Assembly (NCBI RefSeq): GCF_900107745.1
Contig: NZ_FNRO01000007.1
Span: 1 to 64,000, forward strand
DNA from: Variovorax sp. YR216
Lineage (GTDB): Bacteria > Pseudomonadota > Gammaproteobacteria > Burkholderiales > Burkholderiaceae_C
Reading direction: 5' to 3'
DNA length: 64,000 nt
Numbering within the stretch: the stretch's first letter is position 1; each line of letters begins with the position of its first letter. Below, piece after piece: positions 53,630 to 62,238 of the stretch. The notes beneath the pieces are model-generated. The model was not told where the DNA came from and did no database searches. It saw only the letters and a list, made by a program, of their open reading frames with translations. A program made the translations under genes and the position numbers.

Positions 53630-54580
53630 ATGCGCGACCTGGACCTCACGACATTGCGGCTGTTCGTGGCCGCCTGCGATCACCGCAACATCGCCCGGGC
53701 GGGGGAGCAGGAACACATCGGCTCGTCGGCGATCAGCAAGCGGCTGGCCCAGTTGGAAGCGCAGGTGCATGCGCCGCTTTTCGAGCGTCACCGCCGCGGC
53801 GTGGTGCCGACGGCCGCAGGCGAAATCCTTCTCGAACACGCACGCGCCATGCTGGCCACCGCGGACAGGGTCGCGCGGGACATGGCTGCCTACCGGCATG
53901 GCATCAAGGGGCAGGTTCGCATGCTCGCGTCCGTGTCATCGATCACCGAGTCGCTGCCCGATGACATCGCCACCTTCCTGCAGCGGCCCGAGCATGCGCA
54001 GATCCGCGTGGACATCGAGGAACGCAACAGCGGCGAGTTGGTCAGCGCGCTTCGCGAAGGCCTGGCGCCCGTGGGCGTGTGCTGGGACGCCGCGGACCTG
54101 GAGGGACTGCAGACCCGGCCCTATCGGGGCGACGAGCTTGGCATCGTGGTGCACGCGGACCATCCCCTGGCCAGGCTCAAGGCCTGCACCTTTGCCCAGA
54201 CACTGGACCACGACCACGTGGGCCTGCCGGCCAACACGGCAGTGCATACGATGCTCGCCCGTGCCGCTGCGATCATCGGCAAGCCGATCTTCTATCGGGC
54301 CGTCGTCTCGACATTCGATGCGTCGCTGCGTTGTGTTGCAGCCGGACTGGGCCTTGCGGTGGTTCCCAAGCAGATCGCGGAGATGTCGCGGGACCCTGCG
54401 CGAACCAAGGTGGTCACGCTCAAGGAGGCGTGGGCGAAAAGGCGATTCGCCATCTGCTACCGGGACTTCGATCAGCTCTCTCCTGCGGCGAGACTGCTGG
54501 TGGATCACCTGAGCGCGTCGCCGGTACCCACTTCAGGTCTACCCAGACTGGTGGATGCGCGCAAGCGGCGTGGGTCCTAG
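53630..54580 (+). CDS. LysR-family transcriptional regulator
   Basis: 316 aa. HTH LDLTTLRLFVAACDHRNIAR, SSAISKRLAQLEAQV; effector domain with LASVSSITESLPDDIATFL. ATG at 53630. Divergent from the lyase-CoA-transferase-Bug operon over a 108-bp spacer, so the probable regulator. Only 33 bp before the patatin gene on the same strand. Confidence 0.92.
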   Translation: MRDLDLTTLRLFVAACDHRNIARAGEQEHIGSSAISKRLAQLEAQVHAPLFERHRRGVVPTAAGEILLEHARAMLATADRVARDMAAYRHGIKGQVRMLASVSSITESLPDDIATFLQRPEHAQIRVDIEERNSGELVSALREGLAPVGVCWDAADLEGLQTRPYRGDELGIVVHADHPLARLKACTFAQTLDHDHVGLPANTAVHTMLARAAAIIGKPIFYRAVVSTFDASLRCVAAGLGLAVVPKQIAEMSRDPARTKVVTLKEAWAKRRFAICYRDFDQLSPAARLLVDHLSASPVPTSGLPRLVDARKRRGS

Positions 54581-54613
54581 CCTGTCCTCTTCAACGATCA
54601 TTGGAGAAGCGCC

Positions 54614-55735
54614 ATGGCATTGAGCGACGAGGCCAGGAAGGAGGGCATCGCACTCGCCCTGTCCGGTGGGGGATTCCGCGCCGTGCTGTTTCATGTCGGG
54701 GTGCTCCGGCGCCTCAACGAACTGGGTGTGCTGGCCAGGCTCGCGCGCATCTCCAGCGTGTCCGGCGGGTCGATCACCGCGGGCGTTCTCGCGCTGCACT
54801 GGTCGCGTCTGCGCTTCGACGCCAACGCACAGGCCTCGAACTTCATCGACGAGGTCGAGGCGCCACTCCGGGATTTCTGCTCCCGGAACATCGACGTCGG
54901 CTCGGTCATTTCCGGCGCGCTCAATCCTTTCCGGTCCGCGGGCGAGGAGGTGGCGAACGCGTACCGCAAGTACCTGGGCATGGGCGCGTCGCTGCAGGAT
55001 CTGCCGGACGCGCCGCGCTTCGTGTTCAACGCCACCAACTATGCGACCGGCGTGAGTTTCCGATTCTCGAAGCCCTTTGCCGGCGACTACCGCATCGGGC
55101 TGATCCGCCAGCCCCAGTTCGACGTCGCGACGGCGGTCGCCTGCTCCAGCGCCTTTCCGCCGGTGCTCGCGCCGATCGAGCTGGACGTGGACCCGGGGCT
55201 GTTCGAGAAGACCGATGGGGCCGACCTGTGGCCGCAGGAGGATTTCCGCCGCCGCCTGCTGCTTGCAGACGGCGGGGTCTACGACAACCTCGGGCTCGAG
55301 ACCGTGTGGGGTCGCTACACCACCGTGCTGGCGAGCGACGCGGGCAAGCCGTTCGAACTCGATGCGGGCATGGCAAGCCTTGCACCCAAGCAGATCTTCA
55401 GGGTCATGGACATCGGGCTGAACCAGGCGCTGGCGTTGCGCAAGCGCATGCTGATCCGGGAGTACGAGCGCAAGACGGTCGCTGGGGCGTTCTGGGCCAT
55501 CAATACGCCCATCGGGGACTTCGAGGCACCGGGCGCGCTACCCGTTGCTGCGGAGAAGATCACCGATCTCAGCAGCATCCGTACGCGCCTGGACCGGTTC
55601 ACGGAGCAGGAGCAATGCGAGCTGATCAACTGGGGCTATGCGGTCAGCGACGCGGCAGTCCGCGCCCGGGCGCCGGAGATCGTCACGCACCCGCTGCCCG
55701 CGGCGCTGCCGTATGCGCGCTTCCCGCTTCAATGA
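54614..55735 (+). CDS. patatin-like phospholipase family protein
   Basis: 373 aa. Oxyanion motif LSGGGFRAVLFHVGVL at residues 17-32, nucleophile Ser in SSVSGGSITAGVLAL (first Gly of GxSxG replaced by Ser), and catalytic Asp in LLLADGGVYDNLGLE. Lipid acyl hydrolase with cytoplasmic location (no signal peptide). Stands between LysR and a convergent thioesterase gene; no clear pathway link. Confidence 0.9.
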   Translation: MALSDEARKEGIALALSGGGFRAVLFHVGVLRRLNELGVLARLARISSVSGGSITAGVLALHWSRLRFDANAQASNFIDEVEAPLRDFCSRNIDVGSVISGALNPFRSAGEEVANAYRKYLGMGASLQDLPDAPRFVFNATNYATGVSFRFSKPFAGDYRIGLIRQPQFDVATAVACSSAFPPVLAPIELDVDPGLFEKTDGADLWPQEDFRRRLLLADGGVYDNLGLETVWGRYTTVLASDAGKPFELDAGMASLAPKQIFRVMDIGLNQALALRKRMLIREYERKTVAGAFWAINTPIGDFEAPGALPVAAEKITDLSSIRTRLDRFTEQEQCELINWGYAVSDAAVRARAPEIVTHPLPAALPYARFPLQ

Positions 55736-55749
55736 CGTGGGCGCCGTTC

Positions 55750-56172
55750 CTAGCCGACGATCTTCTGCACGCTCGAGCCGCGAAGCAGCTCCGTCCCACC
55801 CGACTCGATGGCGCCATCGACGAACACCAACGAGTTCGTCGCCCTCGTGACCCGGGCGCGGGCTTCGAGGAACTGCCCTTCGCGCGCCGCAGCGAGGAAC
55901 TGCGTGTTGAGCTGCACCGTCACGCATGCGCGCCTGCCGACGGCCTCCCAGGCGACGGCGCTGACGACGTGATCGAAGAGCGCGCAGAACCCGCCTCCAT
56001 GTACGAAGCCCGCCGGATTCAGATGTTCTGGCGTGGCAAGAATGCCGTAGGCCCAGCCGTCGTTCTCTTTTCGGGTCCAGATGGGGCCGATGCGGTCTGC
56101 GAAGCCACCCAGCGAGCGTTGCTTCCAGCCGGCTGCTTGCAGTGCTTCCATTCGCTCAGGCAAATCGTTCAT
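55750..56172 (-). CDS. PaaI-type hotdog thioesterase
   Basis: About 140 aa. Hotdog fold with active-site helix HLNPAGFVHGGGFCALFDHV and a VTVQLNTQFLAAAREGQ strand. Hydrolyses aryl- or acyl-CoA thioesters. ATG at 56172 preferred to TTG at 56184. Lies 25 bp after the IclR regulator gene on the same strand, so it may be co-transcribed with it and serve as a CoA-release step for the acyl-CoA module at 57169-62229. Confidence 0.88.
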   Translation of the reverse strand: MNDLPERMEALQAAGWKQRSLGGFADRIGPIWTRKENDGWAYGILATPEHLNPAGFVHGGGFCALFDHVVSAVAWEAVGRRACVTVQLNTQFLAAAREGQFLEARARVTRATNSLVFVDGAIESGGTELLRGSSVQKIVG

Positions 56173-56197
56173 GTCCGCTTTCAAACGTGGTTCGCCG

Positions 56198-56977
56198 TCA
56201 CTGCGCGAGGCCCGCAGCCTCCTCCTGCATGTCCGTCGCCAGGGCTTGCACTTTTGACGCAGTCAACGTGTCCGCCACACCCAGCGCGGCAATCGCGTGC
56301 GTCACGCGGCGATGCGCATCGAGGATCGGAACGGCCAGAACCGAGATGCCGCTGATGTAGTTGCCACGATCGATGGCGAACCCCTTGCGCTGGACCGCTT
56401 TCACTTCCTTCAGCCAGGTCTCGAACAAAGGCGGGTTCTCCCAGTGCAGCGACTTGAACTGGCGGGCGAGCTCGCTATCGCTCAAGCCCGCGTAGTGGGC
56501 GACGATCCGCCCGGTCGCGCTGGTGAGGGCGGGCACCCTGCTGCCCACTTCCACATACAGGCGGAACGGCCCTCGTGACCGCGCCAGGGCCAGCACCACG
56601 AGGTCGTCGAGGCCGGAGACCTTCATCCCGATCGTGGTGACGTTCCACCGCTCGGCAATGCGGTCGAGCGCGCTCTGCACACGCATGGGGAAGGGGTTGT
56701 TCTCCACCACGCTGCGCGCGAGGGACAGCACGCCGACATCGAGGCTGTATCGCTTCGTCCCGGCCTCGACCTTGACCATTCCTTCTTCGACCAGAACGCG
56801 AAGGATGTGAAGGCAGGTGCTCGTCACCAGATCGAGCTCCTCCGAGATCGCCTTGAGCGTCATCGGCTCGGCGTTCGCGGCCAGCAACCGAAGGATGGCG
56901 AGCGCGCGGGAAACCGCAGGCACGGGGCGAACGCGAGGGCCTTTGACGGGCGGAGATGCAGGTGCTGCGACAGGCAT
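56198..56977 (-). CDS. IclR-family transcriptional regulator
   Basis: 259 aa. N-terminal winged helix (SRALAILRLLAANAEPMTLK, AISEELDLVTSTCLHILRVL) and C-terminal IclR effector domain (GSRVPALTSATGRIVAHYAG, GFAIDRGNYISGISVLAVPI). Divergent from the acyl-CoA synthetase operon across a spacer with an 18-bp perfect palindrome, so it is the likely repressor or activator of that operon. Confidence 0.92.
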   Translation of the reverse strand: MPVAAPASPPVKGPRVRPVPAVSRALAILRLLAANAEPMTLKAISEELDLVTSTCLHILRVLVEEGMVKVEAGTKRYSLDVGVLSLARSVVENNPFPMRVQSALDRIAERWNVTTIGMKVSGLDDLVVLALARSRGPFRLYVEVGSRVPALTSATGRIVAHYAGLSDSELARQFKSLHWENPPLFETWLKEVKAVQRKGFAIDRGNYISGISVLAVPILDAHRRVTHAIAALGVADTLTASKVQALATDMQEEAAGLAQ

Positions 56978-57081
56978 GGGAATGGCGGATCACGAGGTTG
57001 GCGAAGCATACGACGCTTTGTTGCGCGCACCCCTCCGTGACGCGCTGCACCGCCCTGGCTGCCTGACCCAGTCTTTTCAAT

Positions 57082-57099
57082 AATTGTCTATAGACAATT
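57082..57099. promoter_or_regulatory. 18-bp perfect palindrome, candidate IclR operator
   Basis: AATTGTCTATAGACAATT is fully self-complementary. A further related half-site, TTGACAATT, follows at 57111-57119 and doubles as a -35-like TTGACA. The element sits in the 191-bp IclR/acyl-CoA synthetase divergent spacer, in otherwise GC-rich DNA. Confidence 0.7.
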
Positions 57100-57168
57100 C
57101 ATAGACGCTATTGACAATTAAAACGCGGGCGAGCAAAGTCTCTCCATCACGAGCAACGAGAGACAGCG

Positions 57169-58728
57169 ATGACGAGACTGACGCAGTTCACCTCCTACGC
57201 GGACGCGCAAGCGCACTGCAGCACCGCAGGCCTATGGGAGCTTTTCGACGGCGATGCGACGCGCATGAACATTGCGCACGAGTGCATCGATCGCCATGTG
57301 GATGGAGACAACGAGGCCGTGGTCCTCGTGCGTGCCAACGGGGAAGACGAGGCGCTGAGCTTCCGGCAGATCTCGGAGGGTTCGTCGCGATTCGCTCACT
57401 TCCTCGCGGAGGAGGGCATCCGGGCGGGCGACCGCGTGGCCGTGATGCTCGAGCCCTCGCTGGCCTTCTACGTGGCGATCTTCGGCGCGATCAAGCTGGG
57501 TGCGATCGCGGTTCCGCTGTTCACGCTGTTCGGCCCGGACGGCATCCGCCTGCGCGTGCAGGACTGCAAGCCCAGGCTGCTCGTGACGAACCCCGAGAAG
57601 GCGGAGGTCGTGCCGGCGTCCGACGATCTGAAGGTGGTGGTCGCCGACGAGGCCTTCATCGGCTCGCTCGATCGCTTCTCTCCACGCTTCGAAGTCAACA
57701 CCCGGGCGGATGATCTCGCGATCTTCCAGTACACCTCCGGCACCACGCGGGAGCTGCCGGATGCGGTCAAGCACACGCACCGGGCCATCGTCACGCTGAT
57801 GCTCGCCGCGTTGTACGGCACCGGCGTGCGACCGGGCGACCGCTTCATGTGCCCTTCATCGCCGGCCTGGGGGCATGGGCTCTGGCACGGCACGCTGGCG
57901 CCACTCGCCATGGGTGTGACGATCGGCGCCTACGCAGGCAAGTTCAATGGCGAGCGGTTGCTGCAGGCGCTGGCGTCGCACCGGTTCAACAACCTGTCGG
58001 CGGCCGCAACCCACTACCGGATGATGCGCAACTCGGGCGCGGCGTCGAAGTATGCGTACGCCCTCGACAAGGTGTCGTTCACCGGCGAGCCGATCGACAG
58101 CGAGACCGCTGCGTTCATCGAGGCGACCTTCGGCCACAAGGCCTGCAGCATGTACGGCACCACCGAGATCGGCGTGTGTCTGGTGTCCTATCCCGGCGCA
58201 CCGGATTTCCCGGTCAAGTCGGGATCGCTCGGGAAGCCGATCCCCGGTCTTCGAGTGCAGGTGCAAGACGTCAATGGCAAGCCTTGCGCGCCCGGTGTGA
58301 CCGGCGAGCTGAAGCTCTGGCGCCGTGGCGAATGGGTCGCGACGAAGGATCTTGGGCGTGTCGACGAAGACGGCTACTTCTGGCACGGCGGCCGCGCGGA
58401 CGACGTGATCATCTCGGCCGGCTGGACCATCGGCGCGGTGGAGGTCGAGGACGCGATCCTCAAGCACCCCGACGTCAAGGAGGCCGCGGCCATCGGCGTG
58501 CCCGACGCGCTGCGCGGACTGGTCGTCAAGGCCTTCGTGGTCTCGGACCGCCCCGCGGGCGAGCAATTCATCGAGGAAATCCAGGACGCGGTCCGCACGC
58601 GCCTGAGCCAGCACGAGTACCCGCGGCAGGTGGCATTCGTCGCCGAGCTGCCGAAGACGCCCGCCGGAAAGATTCACCGGAAAAAGCTGCGCGAGCAGGA
58701 AGCCGCCGGCGCAACCGCCCATTCGTAA
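57169..58728 (+). CDS. AMP-dependent acyl-CoA synthetase
   Basis: 519 aa. ATP/AMP motifs FQYTSGTTRELP, MYGTTEIG, and the C-terminal hinge/Lys region LPKTPAGKIHRKKLR. The P-loop-like YTSGTT motif is followed by RELP rather than the usual GxPK. Activates a carboxylic acid to its CoA ester. First gene of the operon with MaoC hydratase, CoA-transferase and Bug protein. Substrate could be an aromatic or medium-chain acid; unknown. Confidence 0.92.
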   Translation: MTRLTQFTSYADAQAHCSTAGLWELFDGDATRMNIAHECIDRHVDGDNEAVVLVRANGEDEALSFRQISEGSSRFAHFLAEEGIRAGDRVAVMLEPSLAFYVAIFGAIKLGAIAVPLFTLFGPDGIRLRVQDCKPRLLVTNPEKAEVVPASDDLKVVVADEAFIGSLDRFSPRFEVNTRADDLAIFQYTSGTTRELPDAVKHTHRAIVTLMLAALYGTGVRPGDRFMCPSSPAWGHGLWHGTLAPLAMGVTIGAYAGKFNGERLLQALASHRFNNLSAAATHYRMMRNSGAASKYAYALDKVSFTGEPIDSETAAFIEATFGHKACSMYGTTEIGVCLVSYPGAPDFPVKSGSLGKPIPGLRVQVQDVNGKPCAPGVTGELKLWRRGEWVATKDLGRVDEDGYFWHGGRADDVIISAGWTIGAVEVEDAILKHPDVKEAAAIGVPDALRGLVVKAFVVSDRPAGEQFIEEIQDAVRTRLSQHEYPRQVAFVAELPKTPAGKIHRKKLREQEAAGATAHS

Positions 58729-58755
58729 TCCCCCATTTATTCAACAGGAGACGGC

Positions 58756-59904
58756 ATGTCCACCACCACCACCACCAACGAAAGAACCTTCCCGAAGATC
58801 ACCGACAACGGCCTGGACGAGCTGCGAGAGCGCATCGGACAGAAGATTGGCGCAACGGCCGAGCCGTGGTGCTACGAAGCGACGCGCGACAACATCCGCC
58901 ACTACGCGCACGGTATCGGCGACGACAACCCCCTGTGGTGTGAACCGGACTATGCCGCGAAGACGAAGTACGGCGGCATCATCGCGCTGCCGAGCTTCCT
59001 GTTCTCGACGAGCCGGATCGTCTCGGGCTATGTGGGCGGCCTGCCAGGTGTCCACGCCATGTGGTCGGGCGCCGACTGGGAATGGCACAAGCCGGTCCAT
59101 CGCAACGACACCATCCGGACCGAGGCCTACCTCAAGGACCTGATCGAGCACCAGACCCGCTTTGCCGGCCGCGCGGTGCAGCAGATCTATCACGTCGACT
59201 TCTTCAACCAGGAAGGCGACAAGGTGGCCGAGGCGGACAGCTGGTGCTTCCGCACCGAGCGCGACCATGCGCGCGAGCAGGGCAGCAAGTACAAGGAAGT
59301 GCGTGCACGTGCGCCGCGCCGCTATTCGACCGAGGAGATCCAGGAGGCCTACAAGCTCTACGCCAAGGAAGAAGTCCGCGGCAGCACGCCCCGCTACTGG
59401 GAAGACGTGAAGGAAGGCGAAGCGCTCCCGGTGATGTTCAAGGGCCCGATGACCGTGACCGGCTTCATCGCCTATGCGCAAGGCTGGGGCGGTCTCTACA
59501 TTCGCGCCAACAAGCTGGCGTGGAAGCTCATCGACGCGCACCCCGGCGTCGGCATCACGAACCGCTTCGGCATTCCGGACGTGCCGGAGCGCGTGCACTG
59601 GGAAGAGGACTTTGCCCTGGAGGTCGGCGCACCGGGCGCCTACGACTACGGCCCGGAACGCACCTCGTGGCTCACGCACCACCTGACCAACTGGATGGGC
59701 GACGACGGGTTCCTGCGCAAGGCGCATTGCAAGATCCGCCGCCACAACCCCGAGGGCGACATGCTGTTCATCAAGGGCTACGTCAAGCGCAAGTTCATCG
59801 AGAACGGACGTCATCTCGTGGAGATCTCCCAGGAGGCCCACAACCAGGACGACGAGCTGTCGGTCATCGGATCAGGCGTCGTGGAGCTCCCCACGCGCGG
59901 CTGA
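58756..59904 (+). CDS. MaoC-like acyl-CoA hydratase (double hotdog)
   Basis: 382 aa with an N-terminal FAS1-type dehydratase hotdog (RHYAHGIGDDNPLWCEPDYA, containing the Asp/His hydratase motif, about residues 45-190) and a second hotdog region (about 215-375, PMTVTGFIAYAQGWGG). Hydrates an enoyl-CoA. AGGAG precedes the ATG; 27 bp downstream of the synthetase. Likely second step after CoA activation. Confidence 0.88.
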   Translation: MSTTTTTNERTFPKITDNGLDELRERIGQKIGATAEPWCYEATRDNIRHYAHGIGDDNPLWCEPDYAAKTKYGGIIALPSFLFSTSRIVSGYVGGLPGVHAMWSGADWEWHKPVHRNDTIRTEAYLKDLIEHQTRFAGRAVQQIYHVDFFNQEGDKVAEADSWCFRTERDHAREQGSKYKEVRARAPRRYSTEEIQEAYKLYAKEEVRGSTPRYWEDVKEGEALPVMFKGPMTVTGFIAYAQGWGGLYIRANKLAWKLIDAHPGVGITNRFGIPDVPERVHWEEDFALEVGAPGAYDYGPERTSWLTHHLTNWMGDDGFLRKAHCKIRRHNPEGDMLFIKGYVKRKFIENGRHLVEISQEAHNQDDELSVIGSGVVELPTRG

Positions 59905-60003
59905 GTCGCCTCGCCCCGGCCGGGGCGAAGGCAGGATCGCAAACCGGATGGCCCGGCAGGCCGGCTCGCGCCGACTGCCGCGGCAATCCCTATCGGATCT
60001 GTT

Positions 60004-61224
60004 ATGCCAAATACTTCAAGGCGCGGTGCCGATGGGCACGGGGCGCTCGCGGGGCTGCGGGTCATCGACCTGTCCAGGGTCCTTGCCGGCCCCTTGTGCA
60101 CCCAGATCCTTTCCGATCACGGCGCCGACGTGATCAAGATCGAGCCGCCGAACGGCGACGAGACCCGCACGCTCGGACCGCCCTTCAATGACGACGGCGA
60201 CGCGGCCTACTTCACGGCGGTCAACCGGGGCAAGCGCGCCTTGGCGCTGAACCTCGCGCACCCCGAAGGCCGTGAAACGCTGCTGCGTCTTCTGCAGGAC
60301 GCCGATGTGCTCGTCGAGAACTTCATCCCGGGCACGATGCAGCGCTGGGGGCTGGATTTCGAGGACGAACTGAAGCCGCGCTTTCCCGGCCTCATCTACT
60401 GCGCGATCTCGGGCTTCGGCGCGGATGGACCGCTGGGCGGCCTGCCGGGCTACGACGCCGTGCTGCAGGCCATGTGCGGGCTCATGAGCGTCAATGGCGA
60501 TCCTGCCTCGGGCCCGACGCGCATGGGCATTCCGATCGTCGACCACCTGACCGGCTACACCGCGCTGACGGGCATCCTGCTGGCGCTGCACCACCGCGAT
60601 CGCACGGGCCTCGGCCAGCGCGTGGAGGCGACGCTGTTCGACACCGCGTTGAGCCTGCTGGTGCCGCATGGCGCGAACTGGATGCACTCGGACCAGGTTC
60701 CCGGCCTGCTCGGCAGCGCGCATCCGAACATCGCGCCCTACGACAAGTTCCAGTGCGAAGACGGACAGGTGTTTCTCGGAATCCTCAACGACCGCCAGTT
60801 CGCGAAGTTCTGCGCCGTCATGGATCTCCAGGGACTGCCGGGCGATCCGCGCTTCGCGACCAATGCGGCGCGCCTGCAGCATCGCGATGAACTGCGGCGA
60901 CGGATCGAAGGCGTGCTGCAAGGCTGGAAGCGCGAGTCGGTGTGCAGCGCGCTGATGCGAAGCGGCGTGCCGGTCGGGCCGGTGCACACCGTGCCGGAGG
61001 CCTTTGCACAGGCGCATGCAGCGCATCGCGGCATGAGCGTGAGCATCGATGGCTACCGGGGCATCGGTGTGCCCGTGCGCCTTTCGCGAACACCGGGCCG
61101 GCCGGGCCAGCCTCCTCCGCGCTTTGGCCAGCACGCGCAGGAGGTGCTCGGTGAAGCGGGATTCGACCAGGGACAGATCAGCCATCTGCAGGCCATCGAC
61201 ATCTGTCCGGAAGCGGTGCCCTGA
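60004..61224 (+). CDS. CaiB/BaiF-type (class III) CoA-transferase
   Basis: 406 aa. LAGLRVIDLSRVLAGPLCTQ, ILSDHGADVIKIEPPNGDE, NFIPGTM and the catalytic Asp in MGIPIVDHLTGYTALTGIL. Starts 99 bp after the MaoC gene, a gap that shows no gene or clear terminator. With a synthetase in the same operon, it offers an energy-saving alternative CoA-activation route or CoA recycling from product. Confidence 0.92.
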   Translation: MPNTSRRGADGHGALAGLRVIDLSRVLAGPLCTQILSDHGADVIKIEPPNGDETRTLGPPFNDDGDAAYFTAVNRGKRALALNLAHPEGRETLLRLLQDADVLVENFIPGTMQRWGLDFEDELKPRFPGLIYCAISGFGADGPLGGLPGYDAVLQAMCGLMSVNGDPASGPTRMGIPIVDHLTGYTALTGILLALHHRDRTGLGQRVEATLFDTALSLLVPHGANWMHSDQVPGLLGSAHPNIAPYDKFQCEDGQVFLGILNDRQFAKFCAVMDLQGLPGDPRFATNAARLQHRDELRRRIEGVLQGWKRESVCSALMRSGVPVGPVHTVPEAFAQAHAAHRGMSVSIDGYRGIGVPVRLSRTPGRPGQPPPRFGQHAQEVLGEAGFDQGQISHLQAIDICPEAVP

Positions 61225-61266
61225 ACAAGGGTGATCGCGGAAACAACCAACAAAGGAGACACTGCA

Positions 61267-62229
61267 ATGAAACGGATCGTCAGCATCTTGGTTGCGCTCG
61301 TCGCGCTCTTGGGTTCTTCCTTCGTGGTGGCGCAGGCCTATCCTACGAAGCCGATACGCATCATCGTTCCCTACCAGGCGGGGCAGGGGACTGATGTCGC
61401 GACCCGCTATCTGGCCGAGCACCTGGGGCGTGCACTGGGCCAGCCCCTGGTGATCGACAACCGGGCGGGCGCCGGCGGAAACATCGGTGCCGCCGAGGTC
61501 GCGCGGGCCGCTCCCGATGGCTACACGCTGCTCATGGGGACCAACGGCACCCATGTGCTCAACCAGTTTCTCTATCCATCGATGCCGTTCGATCCCGAAA
61601 AGGACTTCGAGGCGGTGGCGCTGGTCAGCACCTTTCCGATGGTGATCCTCGCGAATCCGAACGCGCCCTACAAGAACCTGGCGGACCTGCTCGCGGCCGC
61701 GAAGGCGCGGCCCGACGCCGTCGACGTGGGTCTGCCGAGCACGACGTCGCGCCTGGTGCTCGAGCTTATCCAGAAGCAGGGCGGCGTCGTGATGCGGTCC
61801 GTCCCCTACAAGGGCTCCGGCACCTCCATGACCGATCTGATGGGTGGGCAGGTGCTGGTCGGCATCGACACGGCCAGCGCGGCGCGGCCCTTCATCGCGA
61901 ACGGCAAGCTCAAGGCGCTGGCAGTGACGTCGCTCAATGACTCGGCGCTCCTGCCGGGGACGAAGCCGGCGGCCAGCCAGGGGCTGGAGGGATTCCAGGT
62001 CGTCGCGTGGAATGGGCTCTACGCACCGCGCGGGACACCGGCGGCGATCGTCCAGAAGCTCAATGCGGAGATCGCAAAGATCCTGGCGCAGCCCGAAGCG
62101 CGGCAGCGTCTGCTGGATCTCGGCCACGAGCCGGCCGGCGGGACGCCCGAGAGCCTCGACCGCTTCGCGCGCAGCGAACGCGAGAAGTGGGGGCCGCTCA
62201 TCCGAAGCGCCGGGATGAAGCTGGAGTAG
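61267..62229 (+). CDS. Bug/TctC-family periplasmic substrate-binding protein
   Basis: 320 aa. Signal peptide ending SSFVVAQA, then RIIVPYQAGQGTDVATRYL. ATG at 61267 preceded by AAAGGAGAC; the longer frame start at 61231 is not used. Motif VVPFPPGG is altered to IVPYQAGQG. Last gene of the acyl-CoA module. Ends 9 bp before the convergent acetolactate synthase gene. Confidence 0.9.
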   Translation: MKRIVSILVALVALLGSSFVVAQAYPTKPIRIIVPYQAGQGTDVATRYLAEHLGRALGQPLVIDNRAGAGGNIGAAEVARAAPDGYTLLMGTNGTHVLNQFLYPSMPFDPEKDFEAVALVSTFPMVILANPNAPYKNLADLLAAAKARPDAVDVGLPSTTSRLVLELIQKQGGVVMRSVPYKGSGTSMTDLMGGQVLVGIDTASAARPFIANGKLKALAVTSLNDSALLPGTKPAASQGLEGFQVVAWNGLYAPRGTPAAIVQKLNAEIAKILAQPEARQRLLDLGHEPAGGTPESLDRFARSEREKWGPLIRSAGMKLE

Positions 62230-62238
62230 GCGGCGGCG

